64,000 nt of DNA from Streptomyces sp. STR69 (GTDB taxonomy: Bacteria > Actinomycetota > Actinomycetes > Streptomycetales > Streptomycetaceae), in contig NZ_JALJRY010000015.1 of NCBI RefSeq assembly GCF_024519455.1, forward strand, positions 124,001 to 188,000. The letters are read 5' to 3'. Shown here piece by piece: positions 1-9,240 of the stretch. The position numbers and the translations under genes are program-made. The first letter of the stretch is position 1. Each line of letters begins with the position of its first letter. The notes beneath the pieces were generated by a model that ran no database searches, had not been told where the DNA came from, and saw nothing but the letters and a program-made list of their open reading frames with translations.

Positions 1-1
1 C

Positions 2-82
2 CCGTTCTTCGCGCCGAGCGCCGACAAGGTCTACCGCCACCCCACCTTCTACGACATCCCCGACGACGTCCCCCACATCTAG
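2..82 (+). CDS. paaB: PaaB, phenylacetyl-CoA epoxidase subunit (3' end only)
   Basis: Only the last 26 codons and the TAG stop are present; the gene begins before the window. The visible tail contains KVYRHPTFYDIPDDVPHI, closely matching the conserved C-terminus of PaaB, the small structural subunit of the multicomponent ring-1,2-phenylacetyl-CoA epoxidase. It sits 9 nt upstream of paaC, so paaA should lie just outside the window. The assignment rests on this motif and the gene order. Confidence 0.85.
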   Translation, partial: PFFAPSADKVYRHPTFYDIPDDVPHI

Positions 83-91
83 GAGCAGGGA

Positions 92-928
92 ATGAGTGAC
101 GACCACCTCTATCTGTCCCTGGCCGAGGGACACGACGACAGCGACGCCCGCTGGGCCTTCGGCACCGGCTTCGAGGACCCGCTGCACGGCGTCGACCAGA
201 GCGTGCCGGAGGGGACGAACGCCGCTCAACTGGCCGCGTACTGCCTGGCACTTGGCGACGACACGCTCGTCAGCGCCCAGCGGCTGGCCCAATGGTGCAC
301 CGCCGCCCCCGAGTTGGAGGAGGAGGTCGCGCTGGCCAACATCGGGCTCGACCTGCTCGGCCAGACGCGTCTGCTCTACGCGCGTGCCGGCCAGGTCGAC
401 GGCACCGGACGCGGCGAGGACGCGTACGCCTACTTCCGTGACGCCGACGCCTTCCGCAACGTACGGCTGGCCGAACTCCCCAACGGGGACTTCGCGTTCT
501 CGATCACCCGGCTGCTGGTGCTGTCCTCCTGGCGGCTGGCCCTCTTCGAGCGGCTCGCCGTCACCACATCGGACCCGGTGCTCGCCGCCATCGCCGCCAA
601 GGGCGTCAAGGAGCTGGCGTACCACCGGCAGTACGCCGCCGAGTGGGTCGTACGGCTGGGTGACGGCACCGAGGAGTCGCAGCGGAGGATGCGGGACGCA
701 CTGGCCGCCATCGTGCCGTACCTGGACGAACTCTTCGCGGAGACAGGGGAGTTGAAGGCCGAGGTACTGGCCGTGCTCCGCCAGGTCACCGACGCCGCCG
801 GGCTCGTCTGGCCCGAGACGGCACCGGTCCCCGGACACGGCCGCGACGGCGACCACACCGAACACCTGGCCCCGCTGCTGACCGAACTCCAGAGCGTGGC
901 CCGCGCCCACCCGGAGGCGACATGGTGA
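92..928 (+). CDS. paaC: PaaC, phenylacetyl-CoA epoxidase structural subunit
   Basis: A 278-residue protein of the PaaC family. PaaC is the ferritin-like subunit that forms the core complex with the catalytic di-iron subunit PaaA but does not itself carry the active di-iron site. The family-typical stretches EEEVALANIGLDLLGQTRLL and KELAYHRQYAAEWVVRLGDG are visible. The ATG follows an AGGAGCAGGG ribosome site. The last codons overlap the start of paaD by 7 nt, implying translational coupling. Length is slightly above the roughly 250 residues of the E. coli protein because of an N-terminal extension. The complex epoxidises phenylacetyl-CoA in the cytoplasm. Confidence 0.95.
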   Translation: MSDDHLYLSLAEGHDDSDARWAFGTGFEDPLHGVDQSVPEGTNAAQLAAYCLALGDDTLVSAQRLAQWCTAAPELEEEVALANIGLDLLGQTRLLYARAGQVDGTGRGEDAYAYFRDADAFRNVRLAELPNGDFAFSITRLLVLSSWRLALFERLAVTTSDPVLAAIAAKGVKELAYHRQYAAEWVVRLGDGTEESQRRMRDALAAIVPYLDELFAETGELKAEVLAVLRQVTDAAGLVWPETAPVPGHGRDGDHTEHLAPLLTELQSVARAHPEATW

Positions 929-1428
929 CCACCCTGCTCGACGCGCGGCGCGCCCGGCACATCGCCGCGCAGGTGCCCGACCCCGAGATGCCGATGCTCA
1001 CGCTCGCCGACCTCGGCGTACTGCGTGACGTCGAGGTGGGCGAGGACGGGACGGTCGTCGCGAGTCTGACGCCCACCTACTCCGGCTGCCCGGCCATGGC
1101 CGAGATGCGCGCCGAGGTGGCCGCGCGGCTCACGGATGCCGGGTACGCGCGCGTGGAGATCCGTACGGTCCTGACCCCGCCCTGGAGCAGCGACTGGATC
1201 ACCCCGGCCGGCCGCGCCAAGCTCGCCGAACACGGCATCGCACCGCCCGGTGCCGCCCCGCGCGGTCCGCTGGTGCTCACGCTGTCGCCGACCCGCCGTA
1301 CGGTGGCCTGCCCCCGCTGCGGGGCGACGGACACCGAGGAGACCTCGCACTTCGCCGCGACCTCCTGCAAAGCCCTGTGGCGGTGCCGCGCCTGCCGCGA
1401 GCCGTTCGAGTACGTCAAGGAGATCTGA
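922..1428 (+). CDS. paaD: PaaD, DUF59/zinc-ribbon accessory protein for phenylacetyl-CoA epoxidase
   Basis: A 168-residue protein with an N-terminal DUF59 (MIP18-like) domain and a C-terminal zinc ribbon. The ribbon cysteines are C130 and C133 (CPRC) and C155 and C158 (CRAC), with an extra C149. PaaD proteins are thought to help assemble metal centres of the epoxidase, most likely the Fe-S cluster of PaaE; this role is inferred from the family. The ATG lies inside the end of paaC, so expression is coupled. Length matches the E. coli homologue. Confidence 0.94.
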   Translation: MVTTLLDARRARHIAAQVPDPEMPMLTLADLGVLRDVEVGEDGTVVASLTPTYSGCPAMAEMRAEVAARLTDAGYARVEIRTVLTPPWSSDWITPAGRAKLAEHGIAPPGAAPRGPLVLTLSPTRRTVACPRCGATDTEETSHFAATSCKALWRCRACREPFEYVKEI

Positions 1429-1504
1429 TGGCGAGCCCCCACCACTCGACTGCGGCGAGCCCGGCGAGTCCTCAACTCCCGCTCGTGGAAAGGACGGTGG
1501 ACCA

Positions 1505-2617
1505 GTGACCGCCCCGGCCCCCACTACCCCCACCACCCCCGCCCGCCCGGCGCGCCGCCGCCCGGCCTTCCACGCGCTGCGGGTCGCCGCCGCCGAGCCG
1601 CTGTGCGAGGACGCCGCCGCCATCAGCTTCGACATCCCCGACCACCTCGCCGAGGAGTTCGCCTACCGGCCCGGCCAGTCGCTCACGCTCCGCCGCGAGG
1701 TGGAGGGCCGGGACGAGCGCCGTTCGTACTCCATCTGCTCCCCGGCGGGAGCGCGCCCCCGCATCGGCGTACGGGTCGTCCCCGGCGGCCTGTTCTCCTC
1801 CTGGCTGGTCAGCGAGGTACGCCCCGGCGACACCGTCGAGGTGATGGCCCCCACCGGCGCCTTCACCCCCGACCTCACCCGCCCCGGCCACCACGTCCTG
1901 ATCGCCGCAGGCTCCGGCATCACCCCGATGCTGTCCATCGCGGAATCCGTCCTCGCCGCCGACACCCGCTCCCGCGTCACGCTCTTCTACGGCAACCGGC
2001 GCTCCGACACCGTGATGTTCGCCGACGACCTCGCCGACCTGAAGGACCTGCACCCCGGCCGGTTCCAGCTCGCGCACGTCCTGTCCCGCGAACCGCGCGA
2101 GGCGGAGATCCTCTCCGGCCGCCTGGACGCCGATCGGCTCACCACGCTCGTCGACGCCCTCGTGGACGTGGAGACCGCCGACCACTGGTGGCTGTGCGGC
2201 CCGCACGGCATGGTCCGCGACGCCCAACAGGTCCTCACCGGACTCGGCGTCCCCGCCGAACGCGTCCACCAGGAGCTGTTCTACGCCGACGACGAGCCCG
2301 TACGGACCAACGAACACATCGACAAGGTCTACGACGGTCCCGTCAGCCAGGTCAGCGTCACCCTCGACGGCCGCACCACCAACTCCGCGCTGCACAAGGA
2401 CCGTTCGATCCTCGACGGCGCCCAGAAGACCCGGCCCGACCTGCCCTTCGCCTGCAAGGGCGGCGTCTGCGGCACCTGCCGCGCGCTGGTCACCGACGGC
2501 ACGGCGGACATGCGGCGCAACTACGCCCTCGAACCCGCCGAGGTCGACGCCGGTTACGTCCTCACCTGCCAGACCTTCCCGGTGTCCGACACGCTCGCCG
2601 TCGACTACGACAGCTGA
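1505..2617 (+). CDS. paaE: PaaE, phenylacetyl-CoA epoxidase reductase
   Basis: A 370-residue NAD(P)H-dependent flavin/2Fe-2S reductase that feeds electrons to PaaABC. The order is an FAD-binding barrel with the RxYS signature (RRSYSICSP, near residue 75), a nucleotide-binding domain (GSGITPMLS) and a C-terminal plant-type 2Fe-2S ferredoxin domain. Its ligands are visible as Cys317, Cys322, Cys325 and Cys355. I chose GTG at 1505 because GGAAAGGACGG lies just upstream; the open frame extends further 5' but would only run through paaD. The Ala/Pro/Thr-rich N-terminus (about 20 residues) is probably disordered. Last gene of the operon before the terminator at 2645. Confidence 0.94.
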   Translation: MTAPAPTTPTTPARPARRRPAFHALRVAAAEPLCEDAAAISFDIPDHLAEEFAYRPGQSLTLRREVEGRDERRSYSICSPAGARPRIGVRVVPGGLFSSWLVSEVRPGDTVEVMAPTGAFTPDLTRPGHHVLIAAGSGITPMLSIAESVLAADTRSRVTLFYGNRRSDTVMFADDLADLKDLHPGRFQLAHVLSREPREAEILSGRLDADRLTTLVDALVDVETADHWWLCGPHGMVRDAQQVLTGLGVPAERVHQELFYADDEPVRTNEHIDKVYDGPVSQVSVTLDGRTTNSALHKDRSILDGAQKTRPDLPFACKGGVCGTCRALVTDGTADMRRNYALEPAEVDAGYVLTCQTFPVSDTLAVDYDS

Positions 2618-2644
2618 GGCGGGCCACGACAGGTTGACCCACGT

Positions 2645-2680
2645 GAAGAGCGGGCCGGGAGGGATCCCGGCCCGCTCTTC
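2645..2680. terminator. Convergent hairpin terminator between paaE and the S53 peptidase gene
   Basis: A perfect 15-bp stem (2645-2659 with 2666-2680, arm GAAGAGCGGGCCGGG) with a 6-nt loop lies between the ends of two convergent genes. There is no clear U-run, as is usual for high-GC actinomycete terminators. Position and symmetry suggest it serves both directions. Confidence 0.8.
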
Positions 2681-2705
2681 AGTCAACTCATTCAGCTATC
2701 GGCGG

Positions 2706-4328
2706 TCAGCCGAGGAGCTTGGCCGCCAGGGTCGCGGCGTTGTACGAACCCCAGCCGGTGGTGAAGTCCCAGCCGGTGGCGGCGGAGTAGGCGCCGTTGC
2801 TGCCGCTGGTGATGTCGTGGAAGCCGGTGCCGCTCGCCGTGTAGAGCGCGGGGTTGGCGAAGCCGAGGTTGGCCTTGCCGGCCGCCGCGGCCTGCTGGTT
2901 GTAGAGCGCACCGAAGGCCGCCCACTCGGGCGCGGCGGCGCTGGTGCCGCCGACCGTGCCCCAGCTGCCCTGCGAGTAGATCGAGACACCGGGGCTCGGG
3001 TTCGCGAGCGCCGACACGTCGGGCACCTGGCGGTAGCCGCCGCCCGCGGTCTTCTGCACCGCGGTCTGCCAGCTCGGGATCTTGAAGACGGAGGACTTGC
3101 CACCGCCACCGCCCGACCAGGCCGTTTCCTTGCTCCACGCGTTGGCGGAGGTCACGGTCAGCGTGGTGCCGCCGACGCCCGTGACGTACGGGTCGCTGGC
3201 CGGGTAGTCGACGGTGGTGGTGCCGTCGCCCGCGTCGTCCGAGCCGTCGTCGCCGGAGGCCGCGTAGAAGCCGAGGCCCTCGGCCGCGCCCGCCTTGAAG
3301 ACGGCGTCCACGGCGTTGATGTTGGAGGTGGTGCGCTGGCTCTCGGAGGCACCCCAGCTGATCGAGGTGGTCGGGATGCCGCTGTCGACGATGGCCTGGT
3401 AGGTGTCGACCTCACCGGCGTCGGAGTTGGGACCCTCGAAGACGGTCACGTTCGCCTTCGGGGCGATCGCGTGCAGGACCTCGATGTCGAGCTCGACCTC
3501 GACCTGGCCGTCACCGAGCGCGCCGGAACCGCCGTCCACCTTCGACACGGTCGGGGTGGGGGAGCCCAGGCTGTAGTTGGTGTCGTACTTCGTGATGTTG
3601 GACTGCGCGAAGCCGTCGAACTCCAGCAGCGCGATCTTCTGGCCGCTGCCGGTGTACGTGCTGGAGACGTTGTAGCCGCCCTTGATCTGGGCCGGGGTGT
3701 AGCCGCCGCCGGGGCCGTTGTGCGGGTTGACCTTGGCGGACCCCTGGTGGTGCAGCTGGGCGCGGTTGTTGAGTCCGGTCACGTCGCTGACCAGGCCGGC
3801 GATGCCGGTGGGCAGGGTCGGCGCGGTCTCGTTGGCGTAGAACGCGCGGCCCGACTTGGCGTCCTTCCACGTCGACAGCTTCGTGCCGAAGGCCTTCTCC
3901 AGCTGGGCGGCCGTGCCGCTGGCGTCGACCAGCAGGTTCCCCGAGTGGACCTTGCCGACGGTGAGACCCTGGGCCCGCAGGAAGTCCTTGACCTGCTTGA
4001 CCTCGGCGTCCGTCCGGCCGAACCGGGCCGCGAACTGCGCCTTCGTCAGATAGTGGCCGTACGAACTCGACCTCGGATTGCTGACATCGGCCACGAACGT
4101 GTCCAGCGCCTTGTCGTTTCTCGGCGTCAGGCTGATGGCCACCGATATGCGCTTGCCGGCCGCGACGGCGCCGGTGCGGGACGCGTCGTGGTTCAGGCCC
4201 TTGAGGACATCTCCCGCGACGGCGGCGCGAGTTGAGTGCGGCTGGACGGCGGCGTAGGCGCTGGGGACGGCGGCGGCGAGCAGGGCCGGTACGGCGACGA
4301 GGCCGACCAGCTTCAGACGTGACGTCAC
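2706..4328 (-). CDS. Secreted S53 family (sedolisin/kumamolisin-like) serine peptidase
   Basis: A 540-residue secreted protease precursor. The N-terminal signal peptide (LVGLVAVPALLAAAVPSAYA) precedes a pro-kumamolisin activation domain (roughly residues 60-190) and the S53 catalytic domain. Catalytic elements are visible: the Glu/Asp pair in EVELDIEVLHAIAP, the oxyanion Asp in AASGDDGSDD, and the nucleophile Ser in GGTSAAAP. A C-terminal Ca2+-site-like segment (GWDFTTGWGSYNA) follows. GTG at 4328 is preferred because a GGAGG site lies directly upstream and it places the signal peptide at the N-terminus; the open frame continues 34 codons further 5' without support. S53 enzymes are acid-acting extracellular endopeptidases; the substrate here is unknown. 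Confidence 0.93.
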   Translation of the reverse strand: MTSRLKLVGLVAVPALLAAAVPSAYAAVQPHSTRAAVAGDVLKGLNHDASRTGAVAAGKRISVAISLTPRNDKALDTFVADVSNPRSSSYGHYLTKAQFAARFGRTDAEVKQVKDFLRAQGLTVGKVHSGNLLVDASGTAAQLEKAFGTKLSTWKDAKSGRAFYANETAPTLPTGIAGLVSDVTGLNNRAQLHHQGSAKVNPHNGPGGGYTPAQIKGGYNVSSTYTGSGQKIALLEFDGFAQSNITKYDTNYSLGSPTPTVSKVDGGSGALGDGQVEVELDIEVLHAIAPKANVTVFEGPNSDAGEVDTYQAIVDSGIPTTSISWGASESQRTTSNINAVDAVFKAGAAEGLGFYAASGDDGSDDAGDGTTTVDYPASDPYVTGVGGTTLTVTSANAWSKETAWSGGGGGKSSVFKIPSWQTAVQKTAGGGYRQVPDVSALANPSPGVSIYSQGSWGTVGGTSAAAPEWAAFGALYNQQAAAAGKANLGFANPALYTASGTGFHDITSGSNGAYSAATGWDFTTGWGSYNAATLAAKLLG

Positions 4329-4400
4329 GGAGGTCCTCCGAGGAGTGGGGGGTTGCTGTCCCGGAAGCGGAACGGCTTCACCGTAGGAACAGCGGCCCCA

Positions 4401-4414
4401 CCCGCATAAGCGGG
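4401..4414. promoter_or_regulatory. Short inverted repeat upstream of the S53 peptidase gene
   Basis: CCCGC-ATAA-GCGGG lies about 75 bp before the peptidase start, within a 141-bp gap that must hold its promoter, since the next gene upstream is co-oriented. It could be an operator or a residual terminator stem of the regulator gene ending at 4470. The symmetry is seen; the role is inferred. Confidence 0.35.
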
Positions 4415-4469
4415 GGAACCCTTGCGTCACGTGTTAACTGCGGGTGTCACATGAACCGCGGATGACAGG

Positions 4470-7355
4470 TCAGCGGCGGGTGTCGAGGGTGCGGGGGGTG
4501 CGCAGCCGACCGGGCTGACTGATCGTCACCGCCTGTGTCGTGGGCAGCTGTTGGTCGTCGTCGCCGACGCTCACGGTCGCCGCTCCGGACGCGATGACGG
4601 CGACCGCCATGGCATGGGCGAGTGCGGTGCGCGAGCGGACACCGACCTTGCGGTAGACCCGCGACAGGGTGCCCTCGACCGTCTTGACGCTGATGAACAG
4701 CTCGGCGGCGACCTCCCGGTTGGTGGCCCCGCCGCCGACCAGTTCGGCCACCCGCGCCTCCGTGGGCGTGAGTTCTGGCCGCCCCTCACCGTCCCGGTCG
4801 CCCGCCTCCAGCCGGGCCAGTTCGTCGCCCGCCCGCGCCGCCAGCGGAGCGGCGCCGATACGGGTCGCGGTCTCCAGAGCCTCGCCGAGCGCGGTGCGGG
4901 CCGCGTTCCGGTGGCGGGCCCTGCGCTCGACCGCACCGAGTGAGATGAGCGTGCGTACCAGCTCTACGGGCAAGGGGAGTTGACGCAGCCGGTCCACGGC
5001 GGTGCGCAGCCGTACCGCCCCCTCCTTCGCCCGGCCGAGCCCGGCCTCGCGCAGCCCCTCCGCGCGTTCCAGGGCCGCCAGTACGCTGCCGGGCGCGTCG
5101 CCGGTCACCCGTGCGCGGGCCTCGTCGAGCACGGCGCCGGCCTCGTCCGTCTCGCCCAGTACGACCAGGGCCTCGGCCAGGTCGCTGTACCAGTGCAGCA
5201 GGGGCGGATCGGCGGCCGACATCGCCTCGCCGAGCTCCTTGACGCGCTGCAGCACCTCGACCGCCGCGGCGGCCCCGCGCGGATCGCCGGCCAGCAACTC
5301 GGCCTGCCCCAGCACCGCGAGGGCGCGCAGCAGGAACAGCCGGTCGCCGTCCGCCTCCGAGGCCCGCACCGCCTGCCCGGCCAACTGCCGGGCCTCGTCG
5401 GCACTGCCGCCGGCGGTCGCCGCGAGCGCCGCCGCGTACAGCGCCGGAGCCGCCTGTACGCCGGTCTCGGCCACGGCGCGGGTGCAGCGGGCGGCGGTGT
5501 CCAGCGCCTCCGGGCAGTGCCCGGCGCGCACTTGGATGCGGGTCAGCGCGACCAGGGTCGCCATGAACTCCTCGACCCCGGCGAACTCCCCGATCTCCGC
5601 GAGGAGTTCGGTGACCCTCCGCTGGGCCTCGGTGACCTTGTCGGAGTCCAGGGCGAGGATCGCCCGCATCCGGATCAGCCCCCAGCTCTCCGGGCCGGCG
5701 CCCGCGCCGCCGGTCAGTGCGAGGGCCTCCGCCAACGCGGCGTCGGCGGCGACCGGTTCACCGCCCAGCGAGCGCACCCGGGCGAGGGTGGCGAGCGCCC
5801 CGATCCGGGTGTCGGTGTCACCGGCCACGGCCGCCTGCCGGGCCGCGCGCCGGGCGTGCCGGGCGGCCGCCGCCAACTCCCCGCACAGCAGGCCCCGTAC
5901 CGCCGCCCAGTGGTGCAGCCACGCCTCCGCCTCCGGGTCGCCGGCCGCGTCCCGGAGCCCTTCCTCGATCAGCTGGTGGGTGCCGTGCAGGGCCTGACCG
6001 GCGTTGCGCAGCAGGACCAGCCGGGCCCGCACCCGCTGCCGGGCCGAGCCCGAACCGGCGAGGACGGTCTCGGCCGCCTGTCCGGCCTGCTCCAACTGCC
6101 CGGCGTCACAGGCGTATTCGGCCGCCGCCAGCAGCCGGTCGGCGTGCTCGGCCGGGCGGTCGGCCGGAGTGCGCAGGGCCGCGAGCCCTGCGAGTTCGAA
6201 GGCCGCGTCGGGATCGCCGTCGCGGCGGGCGGACTCGGCGGCGGCCAGCAGCGTACGGGCCGTGGTCTCGTCCTCGTAGGGGTGGGCGAGCGCGAGGTGC
6301 CGGGCCTGCTCGACGGGATCGGTGACCGCGCGGGCCAGCAGCGCGTGCGCCTGTCGGCGGCCGTACTCCGGCGCGTCGGCATACATGGCGGCCCGGAGCA
6401 GCGGATGCCGGAAGCGGACGGTCCCGTGGGCGTCGGCCGTGGCGACCCCGAGCCGTTCGGCCTCCGCCAGGTCCGCGGCCGGGTCGTCGAACCCGGCGGT
6501 GCGCAGCAGCGTGAGAGTCGGGCGGGCGGCGGCGCTCATGACGAGGAGGGTGTGCCGTGTGCGCTCCGGCAGGGTGTGCACCCGCTCCAGCAGCAGGGTG
6601 CGCAGCCGGTGCGGGACCGGCAGCGTCCGGCCGAGGCCGACGGCCGCTCCGTCGCGTGGGGCGGCCCGCCCCAACTCCAGGGCGTACCAAGGGTTTCCGG
6701 CGGCCGTGTCCTGGACGGCCCGCAACACCGCCGGTGGCAGGTCGGCGGGCAGCAGCCGCGCCATCTCGTCGTCCGTCAGTGGCGGCACGGGCAGTTCGAC
6801 GGTGTCGGGCGGGCAGCAGCGCGGCCGTTCGGGCTGATCGCCGTCCGCCGCCCGCTCGGCGGCCACCACCCGTACGTCGAGGCCCTCGACACGGCGTACG
6901 ACGAAGGCGAGCACCTCGACGGTCTGTTCGTCGAGCCACTGGAGGCCGTCGAGGACCAGCAGCACCGGGCCGGTGACGGCGAGGGTGCGCAGCACTTCGA
7001 GAACGGCGACACGGACGGCGAGCCCGCCACGGTCGCCGCCCGGTACCTCGCCGCGCAACAGGGCGGCCCGCAACGCCCCTTGGGGTTCGGGTGCCAGGGC
7101 CTCAAGGCAGCTCTCCGGCACCCGTGCGAACAGGTCGACGAGACCGGCGAACGGCAGCCGGGCGTCCGCCTCGGCGGGCGAGCAGTGCAACACCGTTCCG
7201 GACGGCTGGAGATGGGCGCCCGAGGACGCCACGAGGGCGGCCACGAGCACGGACTTGCCGATCCCCGCGGGGCCGTGCAGCAGCACTCCCTGACGGTCCG
7301 TCAACTCGGTGCGGGCGGTGCCGATCAGCTCGCGGTGCCCGGTCAACGACCGCAC
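4470..7355 (-). CDS. LAL-type LuxR family transcriptional regulator with AAA ATPase domain
   Basis: A 961-residue large ATP-binding LuxR regulator. An N-terminal P-loop ATPase carries Walker A (HGPAGIGKS, near residue 30) and Walker B (VLLVLDGLQWLDE, near residue 140). A long Ala/Leu-rich helical repeat region follows (about residues 300-860). A C-terminal LuxR helix-turn-helix (LTPTEARVAELVGGGATNREVAAELFISVKTVE, split here only by domain) ends the conserved part. The GTG at 7355 is the first possible start after an in-frame stop; no good ribosome site is seen, so a downstream start is possible. Such proteins activate antibiotic or catabolic genes in response to ligands; the target here is unknown. 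The divergent amidohydrolase gene is a candidate. Confidence 0.92.
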   Translation of the reverse strand: MRSLTGHRELIGTARTELTDRQGVLLHGPAGIGKSVLVAALVASSGAHLQPSGTVLHCSPAEADARLPFAGLVDLFARVPESCLEALAPEPQGALRAALLRGEVPGGDRGGLAVRVAVLEVLRTLAVTGPVLLVLDGLQWLDEQTVEVLAFVVRRVEGLDVRVVAAERAADGDQPERPRCCPPDTVELPVPPLTDDEMARLLPADLPPAVLRAVQDTAAGNPWYALELGRAAPRDGAAVGLGRTLPVPHRLRTLLLERVHTLPERTRHTLLVMSAAARPTLTLLRTAGFDDPAADLAEAERLGVATADAHGTVRFRHPLLRAAMYADAPEYGRRQAHALLARAVTDPVEQARHLALAHPYEDETTARTLLAAAESARRDGDPDAAFELAGLAALRTPADRPAEHADRLLAAAEYACDAGQLEQAGQAAETVLAGSGSARQRVRARLVLLRNAGQALHGTHQLIEEGLRDAAGDPEAEAWLHHWAAVRGLLCGELAAAARHARRAARQAAVAGDTDTRIGALATLARVRSLGGEPVAADAALAEALALTGGAGAGPESWGLIRMRAILALDSDKVTEAQRRVTELLAEIGEFAGVEEFMATLVALTRIQVRAGHCPEALDTAARCTRAVAETGVQAAPALYAAALAATAGGSADEARQLAGQAVRASEADGDRLFLLRALAVLGQAELLAGDPRGAAAAVEVLQRVKELGEAMSAADPPLLHWYSDLAEALVVLGETDEAGAVLDEARARVTGDAPGSVLAALERAEGLREAGLGRAKEGAVRLRTAVDRLRQLPLPVELVRTLISLGAVERRARHRNAARTALGEALETATRIGAAPLAARAGDELARLEAGDRDGEGRPELTPTEARVAELVGGGATNREVAAELFISVKTVEGTLSRVYRKVGVRSRTALAHAMAVAVIASGAATVSVGDDDQQLPTTQAVTISQPGRLRTPRTLDTRR

Positions 7356-7424
7356 TTCCGCGCCACGGCGGGGCGGGCGGGTCGGCGCGTGCGGCGAGTC
7401 TCCGGGCGTCTGAGCATGTGTTCA

Positions 7425-7452
7425 TGACAACCGTTGCGGAATCGCCTTGTCA
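7425..7452. promoter_or_regulatory. Inverted repeat TGACAA-N16-TTGTCA between the LAL regulator and the amidohydrolase
   Basis: TGACAA (7425-7430) and TTGTCA (7447-7452) form a dyad in the 270-bp divergent intergenic region. Each arm resembles a -35 hexamer reading outward, but no matching -10 was found. It may be a regulator binding site. Confidence 0.35.
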
Positions 7453-7625
7453 ATGATGATCCGGAGCGGCGGACGAGACCTGTCGGTGAATTGGCGCATG
7501 ATCTCCATTTCCGACGGCTGTGATGGCGTGTTTCCTGCGCCAGAACCCGCCCCAAGTGCATGAAACGGCTAATCGCCCGTACAACAGCCTGGTCAGCGGA
7601 TGCACCGAGGAAGTGGGAGAGAACG

Positions 7626-9233
7626 ATGACTGATCACGGAGCCGATCTGGTGATCCGGGCCGGGGCGATCCACACGTTGGTACCCGGCCAGGCCCCGCAG
7701 CGGGCGCTGGCCGTGCGGGGCGACCGCATCACGGCCCTCTCGCCCGACCCCGACGGACTCGACCACCTGCTGCGCCCGCACACCACCGTGCACGACCTGC
7801 CCGGCGCCACCGTGCTGCCCGCCTTCGACGACACCCACACCCACCTGATCTATGCCGCGCTCGGCGCGCACGACGTCCCGGTGCACGAGGCGCACGACAT
7901 CCCCGAGTTCCTTGACCTGATCCGGGAGCGGGCGAAGACGACCCCCGAGGGCGAGTGGATCCGCACCACCACCAACTGGCAGGAACTCAACCTGGCCGAG
8001 CGCCGCATGCCCACCGCCGCCGAACTCGACCTGGCCACCGACCGGCACCCCGTCCTGGTCAAGCGCGGTGGCCACAACGACGTCGTCAACAGCTACGCGC
8101 TGCGCCTGGCGGGTATCACCGAGGACACCCCCGTACCGCCGGGCGGGGTCATCGGCCGCGACGCCGACGGCCGGCTCGACGGGCGGCTGATCGACAACGC
8201 CATGGGCCTGGTGGAGCGCCTGGTCCCGGCCCCGGACCGGGCCGAGCGGGTCGACGGGCTGCGGCTGGCCACCGCCCAGTACGCCGCCACCGGCATCGGC
8301 ACCGTGCGGGACTGCGCGGTCGGCCTTGAGGACTACGCCGTACTGCTGGCCGCCCGCGAGGCGGGGGCGCTCGGCATCCGGGTGCGCGCCCTGATCTCGG
8401 CGCTCGGCATGACCAGCGCGGCCCAGGTGGAGGATCTGCTCGACGCCATGGAGAAGTGGCGTGACGACTCCGACCGGTGGCTGCGGGTGTGGGGCGTGAA
8501 GTTCGGGCTCGACGGCGGCCTGGAGGCCGGCGCGACCGAGGAGCCGTACGCCTGTGACCACGCGTTCTCCGGGACGCTGAGCTGGGAGCCCGACGCGCTG
8601 GTGGAGGCCGTGGAGGCCGTGGTCCGGCGCGGCTGGCGGGTCGGCACCCATGCCTACGGCGACCGCGCGGTCCGTGCGCTCCTGGATGTCTACGAGCGGG
8701 TCCTCGCCCGCAACCCCGGACTGCCCGCCGGCACGCTGGTGATGGAGCACGGCGGTCTGGCCGGTCCCGAACAGCGCGCCCGCGCCGTCGAGTTGGGCAT
8801 CCCCGTCACCATCCAGCAGCCGCTGCTGCACGACACCGCCGAGGTGGAGGAGGGCTTCTGGGGCCCGGACCGCGTCGCCCGCCTCTTCCCCGCCCGCGGC
8901 TGGATCGACCTCGGCGCCCAGGTCAGCGCCGGATCGGACTTCCCCGTCGGCCGGTTCGGCGCCATGCGCTCGGTCTACGGCATGATCACCCGCCAGACCG
9001 TCATCGGCCCCAAGGGCCCCGAACACGCCATCACCTACGACGAGGCCCTCACCCTGCACACCGCCAACGCGGCGCTGCTGCTGGGCGACCAGAATCTGCG
9101 CGGCACGCTGAGCCCGGGCCGTCTGGCGGACCTCACCGTCTGGGAGCGGGACCCCGCCCGTTGCCCGAGCGACGCCCTGCGCGACCTGAACCCCCTGCAC
9201 ACCTTCGTCGGCGGCCGTCCGGTCACCCGGTAG
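7626..9233 (+). CDS. YtcJ-like amidohydrolase
   Basis: A 535-residue member of the amidohydrolase-3 (YtcJ/NfdA-like) branch of the metal-dependent hydrolases. Visible motifs are the metal-ligand HxH in FDDTHTHLIY, a conserved KRGGHNDVVNS segment, TLVMEHGG and SAGSDFPVGRFG near the C-terminus. The family hydrolyses amide or formamide bonds with bound metal ions in the cytoplasm; the substrate cannot be deduced. ATG 7626 follows GGGAGAGAACG; the frame extends 22 codons upstream without a ribosome site. It is divergent from the LAL regulator, which may control it. Confidence 0.88.
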   Translation: MTDHGADLVIRAGAIHTLVPGQAPQRALAVRGDRITALSPDPDGLDHLLRPHTTVHDLPGATVLPAFDDTHTHLIYAALGAHDVPVHEAHDIPEFLDLIRERAKTTPEGEWIRTTTNWQELNLAERRMPTAAELDLATDRHPVLVKRGGHNDVVNSYALRLAGITEDTPVPPGGVIGRDADGRLDGRLIDNAMGLVERLVPAPDRAERVDGLRLATAQYAATGIGTVRDCAVGLEDYAVLLAAREAGALGIRVRALISALGMTSAAQVEDLLDAMEKWRDDSDRWLRVWGVKFGLDGGLEAGATEEPYACDHAFSGTLSWEPDALVEAVEAVVRRGWRVGTHAYGDRAVRALLDVYERVLARNPGLPAGTLVMEHGGLAGPEQRARAVELGIPVTIQQPLLHDTAEVEEGFWGPDRVARLFPARGWIDLGAQVSAGSDFPVGRFGAMRSVYGMITRQTVIGPKGPEHAITYDEALTLHTANAALLLGDQNLRGTLSPGRLADLTVWERDPARCPSDALRDLNPLHTFVGGRPVTR

Positions 9234-9240
9234 ACGTCCG

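Noticed and set aside
430..1635. Long antisense open frame over paaC-paaD
   Set aside because: High-GC codon bias creates long antisense frames; the translation has no domain and the sense frames are clearly PaaC and PaaD.
4980..7427. 815-codon open frame antisense to the LAL regulator
   Set aside because: Composition is Gly/Arg/Gln-rich without motifs and it mirrors the coding frame of a recognisable LAL regulator.
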